The position numbers and the translations under genes are program-made. A DNA stretch of 64,000 nucleotides from the NCBI GenBank assembly GCA_949751835.1, contig CATKHK010000117.1, positions 1 through 64,000 of the forward strand, read 5' to 3'. The DNA comes from Blepharisma japonicum (taxonomy: Eukaryota > Ciliophora > Heterotrichea > Heterotrichida > Blepharismidae). The notes under the pieces were generated by a model. The model was not told the DNA's origin and ran no database searches. It saw only the letters and a list, made by a program, of their open reading frames with translations. Shown here in pieces: positions 33,664 through 45,474 of the stretch. How positions within the stretch are numbered: position 1 is the stretch's first letter; each line of letters opens with the position of its first letter.

Positions 33664-35172
33664 ATGGAAGCCATTCTCCAAAAAAGTCTTCAGATCCCAT
33701 CTGCTCAAGTCTATTTACCATATGGCACTGCAGGCTTCCGAACAGTCGCCCATAACCTCCCTCAAGCTTGTTTCCGTGTCGGCTTACTTGCCCTTCTTCG
33801 ATCTCACGAACTTCAAAAAATTACTGGAGTAATGATAACTGCATCCCACAATCATATAGCAGATAACGGCATCAAAATGATTGACCACAATGGAGAAATG
33901 GTTCCTATTGCCTGGGAAAGAGCTATTGAAGCCTTTGTAAACGCCCAAGACTTCGCTGAAGCTTTACGCGAGAAGTTTTCCCATCCTATCCATGGGGATG
34001 TCTTTATCGGCTGTGACAATAGGCCAAGTTCTCCAGAGCTTCTTAGCTGTTTACAACAAGCAATAGAGACAGCAGGCGGAACCGCCCACAACTATGGAGA
34101 ATTAACAACCCCACAGCTCCATTGGCTAGTCCGCAGATCAAATTTCTCATCAAAATTGCCAGCATCAGCCTATATAGATTATTTAAATCAAGCTAGCCAC
34201 TTATATACCAGTTTACCTCAGACCCATAATTATGAAAATTCACTTTTAATTGATGCTTCTGGAGGAGTTGGTGCTAATACTTTAAGACAATTAAACATCC
34301 CAGGATTTAACTTTCAAATAGTAAATACAGACCCAAGCTTGCTAAATGAAGGCTGTGGGGCTGAGCATGCCCATAAAATAAGGACTTGTCCTAGAAATGT
34401 ACCTTTAGGTCTTAAATGTGCAAGTCTAGATGGAGATGCAGATAGACTGGTTTACTATAAAAGTGCTGAAAATTTAAATGTATTAGGAGGAGAAAGACTT
34501 ACTGTTTTAATGTGCCTGGCGCTTAAAAAGCTACTTGATGAAGAAAATGTGGAAGGAAAAGTCACAGTTGTCACAACTGGGTACTCAAATTCTGCATCAT
34601 TAGAATATTTAGAACAAAGGGGAATTGAAATTGTACTGGTAGCAACTGGGGTAAAATATCTTCATGAAGCGGCAAAAAAGGCAGAAATTAGTGTTTATTT
34701 TGAAGCTAATGGGCATGGGACAATTATTGCGTCAGAAAATAAATTGGCCTCGTTAAGAGCTTTAAATGCAGAGAAATCACTGGCATTTTTGTCACTTGCG
34801 AATGAAGTAAAAATTATTTAGGCTGTTGGAGATGCGGTTGCTGATCTTTTGCTTTCAGAAATTTCGATGAAATTATTAGATTTTAGCTTGAGCCAGTGGG
34901 AAGAACTTTATCATGATTACCCAACAACGATAATTGGGGTGAGATCTCCTATAAAAGAACAAATAAAAACTTCAGAAAATGAGCTGGAAGTGTTAGAGCC
35001 AGCAAATCTTGTTAATAAAATACAAGAAATCACACATAGATTAGCTGATCAAAAAGTAAGAGTACTTTTAAGGCCTTCAGGGACTGAGCCAATCGTCAGA
35101 ATATTCGTAGAAGCTTTGAGCATAGAAACCTGCACAGCTGTAGCGAATGAACTTAGAGAGTTTATTTTATAA
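33664..35172 (+). CDS. PGM3: phosphoacetylglucosamine mutase
   Basis: ATG 33664 to TAA 35170-35172 with one 15-nt intron (34807-34821), 497 residues. The phosphoserine loop is ITASHN (Ser at about 61), the metal loop is LDGDADRL (about 256) and the phosphate-binding loop near the end is RPSGTEP, all in the order of the alpha-D-phosphohexomutase superfamily; YGTAGFR and the overall length fit the AGM1/PGM3 branch. The enzyme turns GlcNAc-6-phosphate into GlcNAc-1-phosphate on the way to UDP-GlcNAc, needed for N-glycans, GPI anchors and chitin-type polymers. The intron contains an in-frame TAG, which would otherwise split the protein at LANE/AVGDAV. Confidence 0.93.
34807..34821 (+). other. 15-nt spliceosomal intron
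   Basis: GTAAAAATTATTTAG, 15 nt, carries the only in-frame stop (its terminal TAG) of the mutase gene. Removing it keeps the frame and gives NEAVGDAVADLL, matching the family. Confidence 0.95.
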
Positions 35173-36511
35173 AAAATAATAGAATAGGGCTATTATCTTT
35201 TATAGTTTATTTATTTTAAATTTTCTAGTGAAGATGGATCTTATAGCTTTTATTTCAAAATGAATCATCTTGATGCCATGAATGAATTGGAGAAAATCTT
35301 AACTAATTTAAATTGATAAATAGCATTGCTTGATATCCACATATGACAGCTCTGACAATAATTTTTGCCAAGCATGTTCAAGATTAATTGAAGTCGAACA
35401 GAAAATTTTTTCACGAGGCGATTAATACATTATTCTTGTTCTTTAATAAAATTAATGAATAAGTTTTATATATACTTGAAGTAATTTAAAATCTTATAAA
35501 TTCAATAATTTATGAGTTTTCCTTTCCAAATTTTGTTTCTGATTTCAGTTAGAGAAATCATATAAATTTTGTATATTTTTTTTCAAAATTACAGTGCTTA
35601 TTCATAATCTATAAACAGTAAATAAATATAAAAATTTGAAATGTCTTGAAAAGAGGTCAAATTCATAGCTCCTCTGTCTCCGCTATGATGCTAAATAAGT
35701 TAATAAGCAATTTGAGTATTAATGCATATTTCTTGCTAATGAACAAATATGCAGAGCTGGTGAAATTATTATTTTTACATGCAAAGTTGGTATGTAAGAA
35801 ATAATATATCAAAGTCATTTCTTTTAGGTTTTTAACAGGAATTACAATGGTTTTTATATTTTTCCAACTTAGCTCTTCAGGGAAAATTTTTGTTTTTTAG
35901 TTATAAAGTTTCTTCTTTAAAATTTATTTTTTCAACTTATGAAAAGATTGCTTTATATAATTTTAAATCTTTAAAGAAGTAAATTTCTTTAGAAAAATAT
36001 AATTTGCTTTATCAAAGTCTTTACATTAAAATCAAATATTCTACTTATACTTCCAAATTATTTTTCGCTTCGTTTTATTTTTGGATTAGAGATAATTTAG
36101 TCAACTTTAACGAAGATAATATTTAATTTGAGAATTTAGTAGTTAAAAAATAATAAGATTGAACTCAAATATAAAGTTGACAGTTAAAATTTAAAATTGT
36201 TTTAATTCACCATCATCCGATCAAAATGGAGGTGAAATAATTTTTTATTTTCAAAATGGGCTCGGTGAATAAATAATTTAAATAAATTCCCCAGTTAGTC
36301 AGTTTCAAACTTCAAATTTTGAATATTATTCCAAAAAGCCAATAAAATCAGCTCTTATACAACAATTCAACAGAAATGGTGAAAAAATGTCAGCCAGCGC
36401 TATTTAATTATTTTTATAAAAATAGATAAACTATCTCTTCTTCTCAGCTTTTCTAATTAAATTTGGCATATTTGTTGACTTATTTCTGAGATTTTAACAT
36501 CGGATATAAAT
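35173..36511. other. long AT-rich intergenic region
   Basis: 1.34 kb without a gene. The only notable piece is at 36210-36270, where TTCACC-containing words are repeated on the minus strand around CATTTTGA. Short open frames (such as MNHLDAMNELEKILTNLNW at 35262) are not credible. It separates the mutase from the first acyl-CoA synthetase. Confidence 0.5.
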
Positions 36512-38500
36512 ATGGGCACCTGTGGAAGTTTAAACGAAAGTCGCAAGATAGAGTATGCTGTTGCAGTTGGAGATGAAAAGGAGGGAGAGACAAGGATTCA
36601 CCGCCATCCTCAATACATGGAAAACTTTTTGGCAGGGTCAAACATCCAGACGCTTTTTGATTCCATTATGAACCAATACCAGCAATTTCCGCATAATCGA
36701 TTTTTGGGAACATTCAAAGAAGACCACTATGAATGGAAAACCTATCAAGAAGTGCATGAACTTGCCAAAAACTTTGGGTCTGGGCTCGTCAGCCTTAATC
36801 TATCGCCTAAAGAAAAGCATGAAAAATACAATCTTAGCTTCTTAGGCCTATACTCAAAAAATAGGGAAGAATGAATAATTGCAGACTATGGATGCATATT
36901 ATATAATATCACAACAGTGCCTTTTTACGACACTTTGGGTGAAGATTCAGTGAAATTTATCATAAGTCAAACAAGAATGCATACTTTATTATTAACTAAA
37001 GAAAAAATTCAAAAAGTGCTAGAATTGAAATTGGAAGGCTCAGCAGAATCTTTAGAAAATTTAATAATAATGGAGAAAGCAAATGATGAAGATCGTGCTA
37101 GTGCAAGAGAAGCTGGGATCACATTATATGACTTTCAAGACATTATAAGTCATGGAGCCCAAAATCAAGCTGAATATAACCCTCCATCTCCTGATGACAT
37201 TTTTACAATTATCTATACTAGTGGGACAACTGGAGACTCTAAAGGAGCAATTACAACTCATTACAACTTTATTTCAACTATGGTAAATTTTCATCTATCC
37301 TTTCCAGTCCATCCAAATGACATTCATATTTCATATTTACCTATTGCCCATATATATGAAAGGTATCTATTTCATTATATAGGATACAATGGCGCTTCTG
37401 CAGGATTTTATAGAGGAGATCCTTTGAAGCTAAGAGATGATTTAGCAATACTCAAGCCGTCGATTTTTGCGACAGTTCCTAGAATATTAAGTCGATTTTA
37501 CGATTTAATTAATGGCTACTTATCAAAGCAAACAGGAAATAAGGCAATAGCTATTAAAAGAGCAATAACAGCCAAGCTTGAAAATTTAAAAAACCACTCA
37601 GAGTACTCCCACAAGTTCTATGACTTTTTAATTTTCAAAAAAATTAGAATGATGCTTGGAAATAATATAAGAATATGTGCTTTATCATCAGCACCTATTT
37701 TGCCTGATATCTTAAATTTCATGAAAATTGCCTTATGTTGCCCAATTGTGGAATGTTATGGTTTAACTGAAGCAGGGCCAGTGGCTATTTCTGCTGTTGA
37801 TGACCCAGAGTCAGGACATTTAGGTGGGCCTATACCTTGTATCGAAATAAAGCTTGTTGATATCCCTGAAATGGGTTATACGAAAAATTATGTCGATGAA
37901 AAAACTCAGCAGAAATTCCCAGCTGGCGAAATTTGCTTTAGAGGACCTAATGTTACCAAAGGATATTTCAAGCTAGAAGATATAACCCGAGAAATAATTG
38001 ATGAAGAAGGTTGGTTTCATGCTGGAGATGTCGGAATCATAAGGAGTAATGGCTCATTAAAAATTATTGACAGGAAAAAAAATATTTTTAAGCTTACTCA
38101 AGGAGAATATGTCGCCCCAGAAAAAATAGAAAATGCTTATATGAAAAGCAAATATGTTGCTTTAGTGTTTGTGTATGGAGATTCTTTGCAGAATTATCTG
38201 ATTGGGATTGTGATCCCAGATAAAGCTGAAGTGGAAGCTTGGGCCAAGAATAATGATATAAAAGGAATCTGGGAAGAAATTTGTAGAAATCCAGCAGTGA
38301 TTGAGATGATACTGAATGATATGAATAGAATTGGAAAAGAGTCAAAACTAAATGGATTTGAATTGGTAAAAAAGATTTATTTGCATCCAAATATGATAGC
38401 ACCAGGTACATTGTTTTTGACAAGTACTTTCAAGATTAATAGATATCAAGCAAAAAAGTTTTTCCAAGATCAGATAAATTCTTTATATTCTTCCGGCTAA
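36512..38500 (+). CDS. long-chain acyl-CoA synthetase, copy 1
   Basis: ATG 36512 to TAA 38498-38500, 662 residues with one TGA-Trp. AMP-binding signature YTSGTTGDSKG (about residue 233), ECYGLTEAGP, GWFHAGDVG and the C-terminal DRKKNIFKLTQGEYVAPEKIE are those of the ACSL family, which joins ATP, CoA and fatty acids to acyl-CoA. The N-terminus MGTCGS matches the N-myristoylation consensus (Gly2, Ser6) with Cys4 available for palmitoylation, so the enzyme is probably anchored to a membrane by lipids instead of the N-terminal helix found in animal ACSLs. About 65-70% similar by eye to the next gene in tandem. Confidence 0.93.
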
Positions 38501-39389
38501 GTTTAAATAACAGCATTTTAAAATCTCAATAATTTGAATGATATTAATGTATATTTATTCTATCATGTTTGCTTTTAAATAAGCTTTAAAAAATTATTAG
38601 ATTTTTCCCAAGTTGTAAGCCAGGGTAGGAATGGTGTTAGGGATTTATATGCTCAAATTACAATAATTGAAAGTATTTTTTAAGAGAACTTATTATTTTA
38701 TTCTTATTGCTATTGAATTAATAAATTATAATAAATATTCAGCTAAGGCTCAAATATATCAAGCTAAGATAATTACAAATTTATGAATTAAGCCATTTTT
38801 GTTTAAGTTATCATTAATTGTAGTGTCCTCTTTCTCCTTAGCAATAAAGATTAAATAATATTGGGCAGCTAAAGAAAAAATTATTAAATCAATATTTATC
38901 AAAATAGCATATGTTTAAAATTAGCATTTGATAAGTTTGATATATAGATTAATATGAAAAAGAAAAGCGAAGCGCACTCACCTAATTTTCAGCTCAGTTC
39001 TGTAGAAGAGCAGTCTAATTGTGAACAAGGCCTACCTTGTAAGGTTTTGACTAAAAGGTTTAAATAGAGCAGAGATCAAGCCTGCTTGCTTGATTCCCGA
39101 TAAGTTTACCTACAAAAGGCCTCAATGATGATCACACAAAGATATCAACTTATGCAATTCCTTTTTATTTTTAATTTTTCTGATCAGAGCTATATTAATT
39201 TTTTATTTAATAGTTAATTTGATGAAAATTCTACCTATCGTAATATTTATTGTTTTGCAAGCCAAATAATATTGCCATTAATAAATTCCAAAAATTATCT
39301 TTTTCTCAATATTAAAAAATAAGTTAAAAATTTTTCATTCAAATTAAGCCCATGAAAATTCTCCAATGCATGTCGTAAAATTATAAAAT
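38501..39389. other. intergenic with a GC-richer patch
   Basis: 890 bases between the tandem synthetases. Around 38955-39130 composition rises; two overlapping open frames lie there, one starting MKKKSEAHSPNFQL at 38954, the other reading KAYLVRFWLKGLNRAE and PDKFTYKRPQWWSHKD. Neither is complete or recognised. A clean stem-loop GATCAAGC/GCTTGATT spans 39074-39095. Probably a gene remnant or an RNA. Confidence 0.4.
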
Positions 39390-41384
39390 ATGGGTGCCTG
39401 CACAAGCAATGAAGAGTCAAGAAAAATAGAATACGCCGCATGGGTCGGAGATGAAAAGGAAGGTGAATCAAGGATTTACCGTCATCCTAAGTACGTCAAT
39501 GGTTTGCTGACAGGTCCAGGGCCAAGTATTCACACGATCTTCGACGCTATAATCAATGCGTTTCAAAGGTTTCCCAATAACCGATTCTTAGGCACTTTCA
39601 GAGAAGACCACTATGATTGGAAAACTTATTGAGAAATCAACGAACTTGCCAAAAATTTCGGGTCTGGACTTATAGCCCTAAATTTAACTCCTAAAGAAAA
39701 GCATGGGCATTACAGACTCAGTTTCTTAGGCTTATACTCTAAAAATAGGGAAGAATGGGTCATTGCTGATATGGCTTGCATTCTTTACAATATCGCTACG
39801 GTCCCATTTTATGACACTTTAGGTGAGGAGTCAATGAAATTGATTTTAAATCAGACGAAAATGCACTCCTTGTTTTTAGCTCACGAAAAAATTGAAAAAG
39901 TGCTGGCATTAAAACGGGAAGGCTTAGCAGAGTATTTAGAGTATTTAATAGTAATGGAAGGAGCAAGCGACGAAGATCGTGCCAATGCAAGAGAAGCTGG
40001 AATCACTTTATATGATTTCCAAGACATTTTAGCACATGGAGCCAAAAATCAAGCAGAATATAATCCACCGTCACCTGATGATATTTTTACACTTACTTAT
40101 ACAAGTGGGACAACTGGAAATTCTAAAGGTGTAATTACGACTCATTTAAATATTGTTTCAAGCATGGCAGCTGCTTTTCTTGTTTTTACTCCACAGCCTT
40201 ATGATGTTCATATTTCATATTTGCCGCTGGCTCATGTGTATGAGAGATATTTTATGCTAGCCAGTGCTTATGCAGGGGCTTCTGTTGGATTTTATAGAGG
40301 CGACCCTTTGAAGCTAAAAGATGATTTAGCCTTATTGAAACCTACAATTTTTGCTAGTGTTCCGAGGGTGCTAAATAGGTTTTATGATTTGATTAATAGT
40401 AATTTGTCAAAACAAACAGGGTTTAAAGCCAAATTGATTAAAAAAGCACTTGCAGCAAAACTTGAGAATTTGAGAGGCAAAGCAGAATATCATCACAAAT
40501 TTTATGATTCATTAATCTTCAAAAAAATTAGAAGAATGCTAGGAAACAATATAAGGGTTGTCGCCACAGCTTCAGCTCCCATTTCCCCAGAAGTCCTTGA
40601 TTTTATGAAAATCGCCTTATGCTGTCCAGTTCTTGAAGGGTATGGCCTTACTGAAACATCTGGCCCTACAACTATTACTCATGATAATGACCCAGAATCC
40701 GGGCATGTTGGCGGTCCTTTAGGTTGTGTTGAATTAAAGCTTGTGGATATCCCTGATATGGGCTACACTTCTAATTATGTTGATGAAAAGATGAAAAGAT
40801 GTCCAGCAGGTGAAGTTTGCTTCAGAGGACCTTGCATAACCACAGGCTATTTTAAGTTAAAAGAATTGACTAACGAAGTTATCGATGAAGATGGCTGGTT
40901 CCATACTGGAGATGTTGGACTTATAAGGAGTAATGGCTCATTAAAACTTATTGACAGGAAAAAAAATATTTTCAAGCTTGCACAAGGAGAATATGTAGCC
41001 CCAGAAAAAATAGAAAATGCTTATGTCAAAAGTCCATATGTCGCTTTATCATTTGTGTATGGAGATTCTTTGCAGAGCTTCCTTGTTGGGATTGTAATAC
41101 CAGATAGAAATGAATTAGAAGCTTGGGCAAAAGAGCATGATATTAAAGGAAGCTGGGAAGAAATTTGTCAAAATCAGACAGTGGTTGAGATGGTGCTGAA
41201 TGACATGAATAAAATTGGAAAAGAGTCGAAACTAAATGGATTTGAATTGGTAAAAAAGATTTATTTGTATCCAACTATGATAGCGCCAGGCACAATGTTT
41301 TTGACTGACACTTTTAAGATTAAAAGACATGAAGCAAGAAAATTTTTCCAAGAAGTGATTGATTACTTATATTCTTCTAACTAA
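39390..41384 (+). CDS. long-chain acyl-CoA synthetase, copy 2
   Basis: ATG 39390 to TAA 41382-41384, 664 residues; TGA encodes Trp in the first part (KTYWEINEL). The same motifs as in copy 1 occur: YTSGTTGNSKG, GYGLTETSGP, GWFHTGDVG and KNIFKLAQGEYVAPEK. MGACTS at the start again fits N-myristoylation plus a palmitoylatable Cys4. Substitutions around the acyl-binding region (MAAAFLVFTPQPYDVH against TMVNFHLSFPVHPNDIH) suggest a different chain-length preference. It arose by tandem duplication; divergence is spread along the gene, so the duplication is not recent. Confidence 0.93.
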
Positions 41385-41809
41385 ATAAATCAAAACATTT
41401 TATAAATTATAAGTCTAATCAACTGTTTATCAAAATTAATAAATTTGTTTATTAGAAATGTTTTTTTAATTGTGAATGATAAATGGGAGAATTTTTTCAT
41501 TTAATAAGAATATAACCTAAGCTAAATAACATAACTTTGGGAATTTATGTCTAAATGTACCATCTTAAAGAAATAAAATATCTTAGTGTGAGATGTATAT
41601 AGCAGCTTTTCATTAATTTAGTAAAATTATGCTGAATTAAAAAAACGCTTTTATAAAAAGACAATTTTAATATTAATCTTTTTATAAAATTGAATTGCAG
41701 CACTATTTCAAATTTAAAGAAATACTGTCAAAAAGCTTATTTAATATTTTTCGTACTGCAAGAATCAAGGAATTTTTAAATCCTTAGGCTTGCTATTAAT
41801 AAAATACTT
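41385..41809. other. intergenic, nothing recognised
   Basis: 425 bases of AT-rich spacer between the second synthetase and the phosphatase; no open frame or repeat stands out. Confidence 0.5.
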
Positions 41810-42304
41810 ATGGAGTCAATCACCTTTTCTCAAGCAATGGCAGCAACTCTTGTTCCAATGCATGAAATTGAACATAATCTATTCCTAGGTGGCTTGGGTG
41901 CTGGAGGAAATGAAGCTTTGCTAAAGCGAACAGGAATAAAATTTGTTGTGCAACTTCTTGAAAATACACAAATTGCTCCAAGATTTTCAGGGATTACTTA
42001 TCATTTTATACAAATCCAGGATAGCCCAGCTGAAAATATATCAAGGCATCTCCCTGATGCTTTAAGATTTATACACCGACATTTAAAACACAATGAAAAA
42101 GTGTTAGTCCACTGTGCTGCTGGGGTTTCCAGAAGTGCATCAGTCGTTATATCATATATAATGGCTAAAAATAACACTTCTTTTTTAAAGGCTTTACAAT
42201 ACGTCAGGAATAAGCGAAATTGTGTGCTTCCTAATGAAGGGTTCAGAAGACAGCTGGAAGGGATGAATATGTCAACTTTAAGAGGATACCTAAGAATCCT
42301 GTAA
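41810..42304 (+). CDS. dual-specificity protein phosphatase
   Basis: ATG 41810 to TAA 42302-42304, 164 residues, a single catalytic domain. The active-site loop is VHCAAGVSRSAS with nucleophile Cys102 and Arg108; the general acid is Asp71 in QIQDSP. RNKRNCVLPNEGFRRQL is the usual end of atypical small DUSPs. It should remove phosphate from Ser/Thr and Tyr residues; the substrate is unknown. No docking or targeting extension is present. It ends only 44 bases before the next start. Confidence 0.93.
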   Translation: MESITFSQAMAATLVPMHEIEHNLFLGGLGAGGNEALLKRTGIKFVVQLLENTQIAPRFSGITYHFIQIQDSPAENISRHLPDALRFIHRHLKHNEKVLVHCAAGVSRSASVVISYIMAKNNTSFLKALQYVRNKRNCVLPNEGFRRQLEGMNMSTLRGYLRIL

Positions 42305-42348
42305 ATTAAACTTGGATTATTAAATTCTTATTGATGTGGCCTATAATT

Positions 42349-43623
42349 ATGGCATCCTTCATATTGGTATCACAAGATAGTCACTTTCCGCTTGCAAATA
42401 TTCCATTTGGAACTGGATTTTCCACTCACAACCCAAATCCTCGGTGTGTAAGCAGAATCGGTGACTTTGTTGTCGACTTAGCCGCCCTTGAAGCTGAAGG
42501 ATTATTCCAAGAACTCTCAAACACTCATTTCTTCTCCAACCCAACCCTTAATTCCTTTATGAGCGAAGATAAAGCCCTTTGGCGTGCTTACAGATCAAAA
42601 ATCCAATCCCTATTTGCAGCTGAAAACCCACTCATACGTGACAATGAACAACTAAAAGCCAAAATTCTTATCCCGATCTCAGAATTCACAAATACCTTAC
42701 CAGTGAATATTGGCGACTACACAGATTTTTATTCTTCTAGAAATCATGCTTTTAATGTAGGATGCATGTTTAGAGGCCCTCAAAATGCTTTACAAGACAA
42801 TTGGCTAAGATTACCTGTAGGGTATCATGGTAGGTCTTCATCAGTTGTGGTATCTGGGCATCCTGTCAAAAGGCCACGTGGACAAATAAAGCCTTTGGAT
42901 AGCCCTGACCCAATTTTTAGTTCTTGCAAAAAGCTTGACCATGAGGTCGAAATTGGGGTATTTTTAGGAGGAAAATTAAATCAGCTTGGAGAGCCAATTA
43001 ATATTGCAGTCGCAAGTGAGCACGTTTTTGGGCTGGTATTGCTTAATGATTGGTCTGCAAGGGATATTCAAAGCTGGGAATATGTGCCTTTAGGCCCATT
43101 TACAGCAAAGAACTTCCAAACTTCAATATCACCTTGGATTATAACAACTCTTGCATTGGAACCTTTTACTGCTGGACTTCCTGCCCAAGATCCAGTCCCA
43201 CTACCTTATTTAAGAGAAGATCCACCTACATCATTTAACATTACTATTGATACTTTTCTTAAGACTCCTTCACTGTCAGAGCCACATAAGATATCAACTA
43301 CCAATATGCAACACTTGTATTGGTCTATTTATCAAATGCTAGCCCATCATTCTGTGACTGGATGTAATATGAGACCTGGCGATTTATTAGGGACTGGCAC
43401 TATTTCTGGACCTACTCCTGATAGCTTAGGATGCTTGCTAGAAATGTCAACTAATGGTAAAACTCCTGTGGCTTTGCCAAATGGAGAGACTAGATCATTT
43501 TTAAATGACGGTGATGAGCTTATTATTGTTGGAAAAGCAGAAGGTGAAAACTTCACCATTGGGTTTGGAGATGTCAGAGGAGTTATCTTGCCAGCTTTGG
43601 AAGACCAATATTTCCATAATTAA
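42349..43623 (+). CDS. FAH: fumarylacetoacetase
   Basis: ATG 42349 to TAA 43621-43623, 424 residues; the upstream ATG at 42334 would add five residues, but MASFILVSQDSHFPLANIP aligns with the usual start. Active-site blocks are recognisable: DYTDFYSSRNHAFNVG (metal Asp), LPVGYHGRSSS, KLDHEVEIGVFLGG (metal Glu pair), LLNDWSARDIQSWEYVPLG (metal Asp) and the lysine in FTAKNF. FAH splits fumarylacetoacetate into fumarate and acetoacetate, the last step of tyrosine breakdown. Length equals the animal enzyme. No other gene of that pathway is in the window. Confidence 0.96.
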   Translation: MASFILVSQDSHFPLANIPFGTGFSTHNPNPRCVSRIGDFVVDLAALEAEGLFQELSNTHFFSNPTLNSFMSEDKALWRAYRSKIQSLFAAENPLIRDNEQLKAKILIPISEFTNTLPVNIGDYTDFYSSRNHAFNVGCMFRGPQNALQDNWLRLPVGYHGRSSSVVVSGHPVKRPRGQIKPLDSPDPIFSSCKKLDHEVEIGVFLGGKLNQLGEPINIAVASEHVFGLVLLNDWSARDIQSWEYVPLGPFTAKNFQTSISPWIITTLALEPFTAGLPAQDPVPLPYLREDPPTSFNITIDTFLKTPSLSEPHKISTTNMQHLYWSIYQMLAHHSVTGCNMRPGDLLGTGTISGPTPDSLGCLLEMSTNGKTPVALPNGETRSFLNDGDELIIVGKAEGENFTIGFGDVRGVILPALEDQYFHN

Positions 43624-43942
43624 TTTCTCTAGTTTATAAGGAAAATCTTTCCTTCTTCTAATTAATTATTTTAATAATTGAAATTGTCAGACATTATTGA
43701 GAATAATCAAAAGAATTCTTTTTGCTTATAGTAAAAGATTTACTTTACACTATTATAAAAAGTATGAAAAAGCCTTCAGCAAAAGTAAGCAACTAATTTA
43801 AAAATTAGAAAAAGTTAGCCAATAGCACTGGCTGAAAATTTCAGAAGAGATATAGTAATTTTTCAACGGTGATTAGATTATTTACCAAATAGAAAGCAAA
43901 TATATTCATATAAATAAAATTTCATAAATTATTTATTCTTAA
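43624..43942. other. intergenic, nothing recognised
   Basis: About 320 bases of AT-rich spacer with no open frame or repeat of note. Confidence 0.5.
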
Positions 43943-45019
43943 ATGGCATCTTTATCAAGCCTTCAAGGTGTAATTGATACACAATCCTTGCTTATCTCAG
44001 AGCACAAACGATTGCACGATTTCATGAATGATGAACTCCCTCAACAAATAGATCAAGTTGTAAATGAGCTTATATCAAAAATCAGAGCTCAAGCAGATTC
44101 GTTTCATTCAGCAGCAACAAGCATGGTTGAGTCAAAAATTTTTTTAATTGAAGAGGCTATAAAGCTAATAGAATTTGGCAGCCAGCTTCCAGATGCCTTG
44201 AATTTTCCTGTTCATATGCCTTCGACATCAATTTTCCGAGCCCATCTTGAAGTGTTGAATTTTAAATTTGACATAAATAATCTGATGCATCTTACAGTAG
44301 GCTTTGTGCAGTCTTCTGCTGATATTGCTTTACCTGAAAATTTGAAGCCTGTCAGTAATTATTACAGAAGGACTGAGCAGACTATGAACTCAGAAGTCAG
44401 ACAAATATACAAACAAGTGTTAGAAAACCGTGGAGAATTTAACAATTTGACCTTAAATAATAATCCTAAACCTCTGGATTGCCAACATTTAGGATTTCTA
44501 TTACCATATATATCAAATTTGAAAATTTTGAATTTGGATAGTAAAAATATCGGCCCAAGTGGAGTTTTGCACCTGTCTAAAGGGCTTAAAGAATGCAGCA
44601 CAATAGAATTATTGAATTTAAGGTCAAATAATATAGGCTCAGACGGAGCTTCTCATTTATCGGCTGCGCTAAGCTCTCTTGCAAATTTAAAATCATTGTA
44701 TTTGACTGCAAACTCCTTAGGAGATGAAGGTATTTCTCATTTAATTAAAGCCTTTCCATGCCTTTTGTGCTTAAATGAGCTGTCTCTTAGTGCTAATATG
44801 ATTACTGTTAATGGAGCTATCTGCTTATCTAAAGCTTTGGATAAACTTAGTAGCTTAAGCTCTCTTAATTTGTCTGATAATTATTTAGGGAAAGGAGGAA
44901 TCGCATATTTATCAAAGAAATTTGTGAAAATGCCTCAGTTAGGGAAAGTTTTTATTGGTGGAAATGCATATGGATGTGAGATTGAGGTGCATAAAAATAC
45001 CAAAGTTCTTTTCTACTAA
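43943..45019 (+). CDS. leucine-rich repeat protein (RI/NLRC type)
   Basis: ATG 43943 to TAA 45017-45019, 358 residues. The first 150 residues are helical and without a known domain. Residues about 170-345 hold five to six ribonuclease-inhibitor-type LRRs of about 28 residues, with the pattern LKILNLDSKNIGPSGVLHLS, LELLNLRSNNIGSDGASHLS and LSSLNLSDNYLGKGGIAYLS. Such repeats form a curved binding surface. No nucleotide-binding or kinase domain is attached. Ciliates have large families of these proteins, mostly unstudied. The binding partner is unknown. Confidence 0.9.
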   Translation: MASLSSLQGVIDTQSLLISEHKRLHDFMNDELPQQIDQVVNELISKIRAQADSFHSAATSMVESKIFLIEEAIKLIEFGSQLPDALNFPVHMPSTSIFRAHLEVLNFKFDINNLMHLTVGFVQSSADIALPENLKPVSNYYRRTEQTMNSEVRQIYKQVLENRGEFNNLTLNNNPKPLDCQHLGFLLPYISNLKILNLDSKNIGPSGVLHLSKGLKECSTIELLNLRSNNIGSDGASHLSAALSSLANLKSLYLTANSLGDEGISHLIKAFPCLLCLNELSLSANMITVNGAICLSKALDKLSSLSSLNLSDNYLGKGGIAYLSKKFVKMPQLGKVFIGGNAYGCEIEVHKNTKVLFY

Positions 45020-45474
45020 TTTTTAATAATATTTAAATTTATTTAAAATTATAATAAGCTTTATTCTGCTAATGTGGCGTAATTTAATTTGAATCTATTG
45101 TAAAATTGCAAATTTTAAATATTTCTACTGAATATTTGAAAAAATATGTTAAATGTAGACCATTTATATGTTCAATAAAATCATAACAATGGAATTATTG
45201 CCTGACTAACAAAGGATAATTGACTTATACATTATTTCAATTATCCAAAATTTCTTATTTATTTAGCTATTTGATTGCATAAAATTATGATAGTTAGCAA
45301 TTATTTAGATAATTTTCATTATTCTGATAAGGATAGTTTTAATCTTCCCATCAATTTAAGCTAATAGTCTTAGCTTAATCTATAAGTAAACTTTCATTGA
45401 TATGCCAAATGTTTGTCTATCTGATTATTCTGATCATCTTTCTTGTGATTGATCTAAAAAATATCCCATATCAA
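45020..45474. other. intergenic, nothing recognised
   Basis: AT-rich convergent spacer between the LRR gene and the minus-strand Myb gene. No open frame or structure recognised. Confidence 0.5.
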
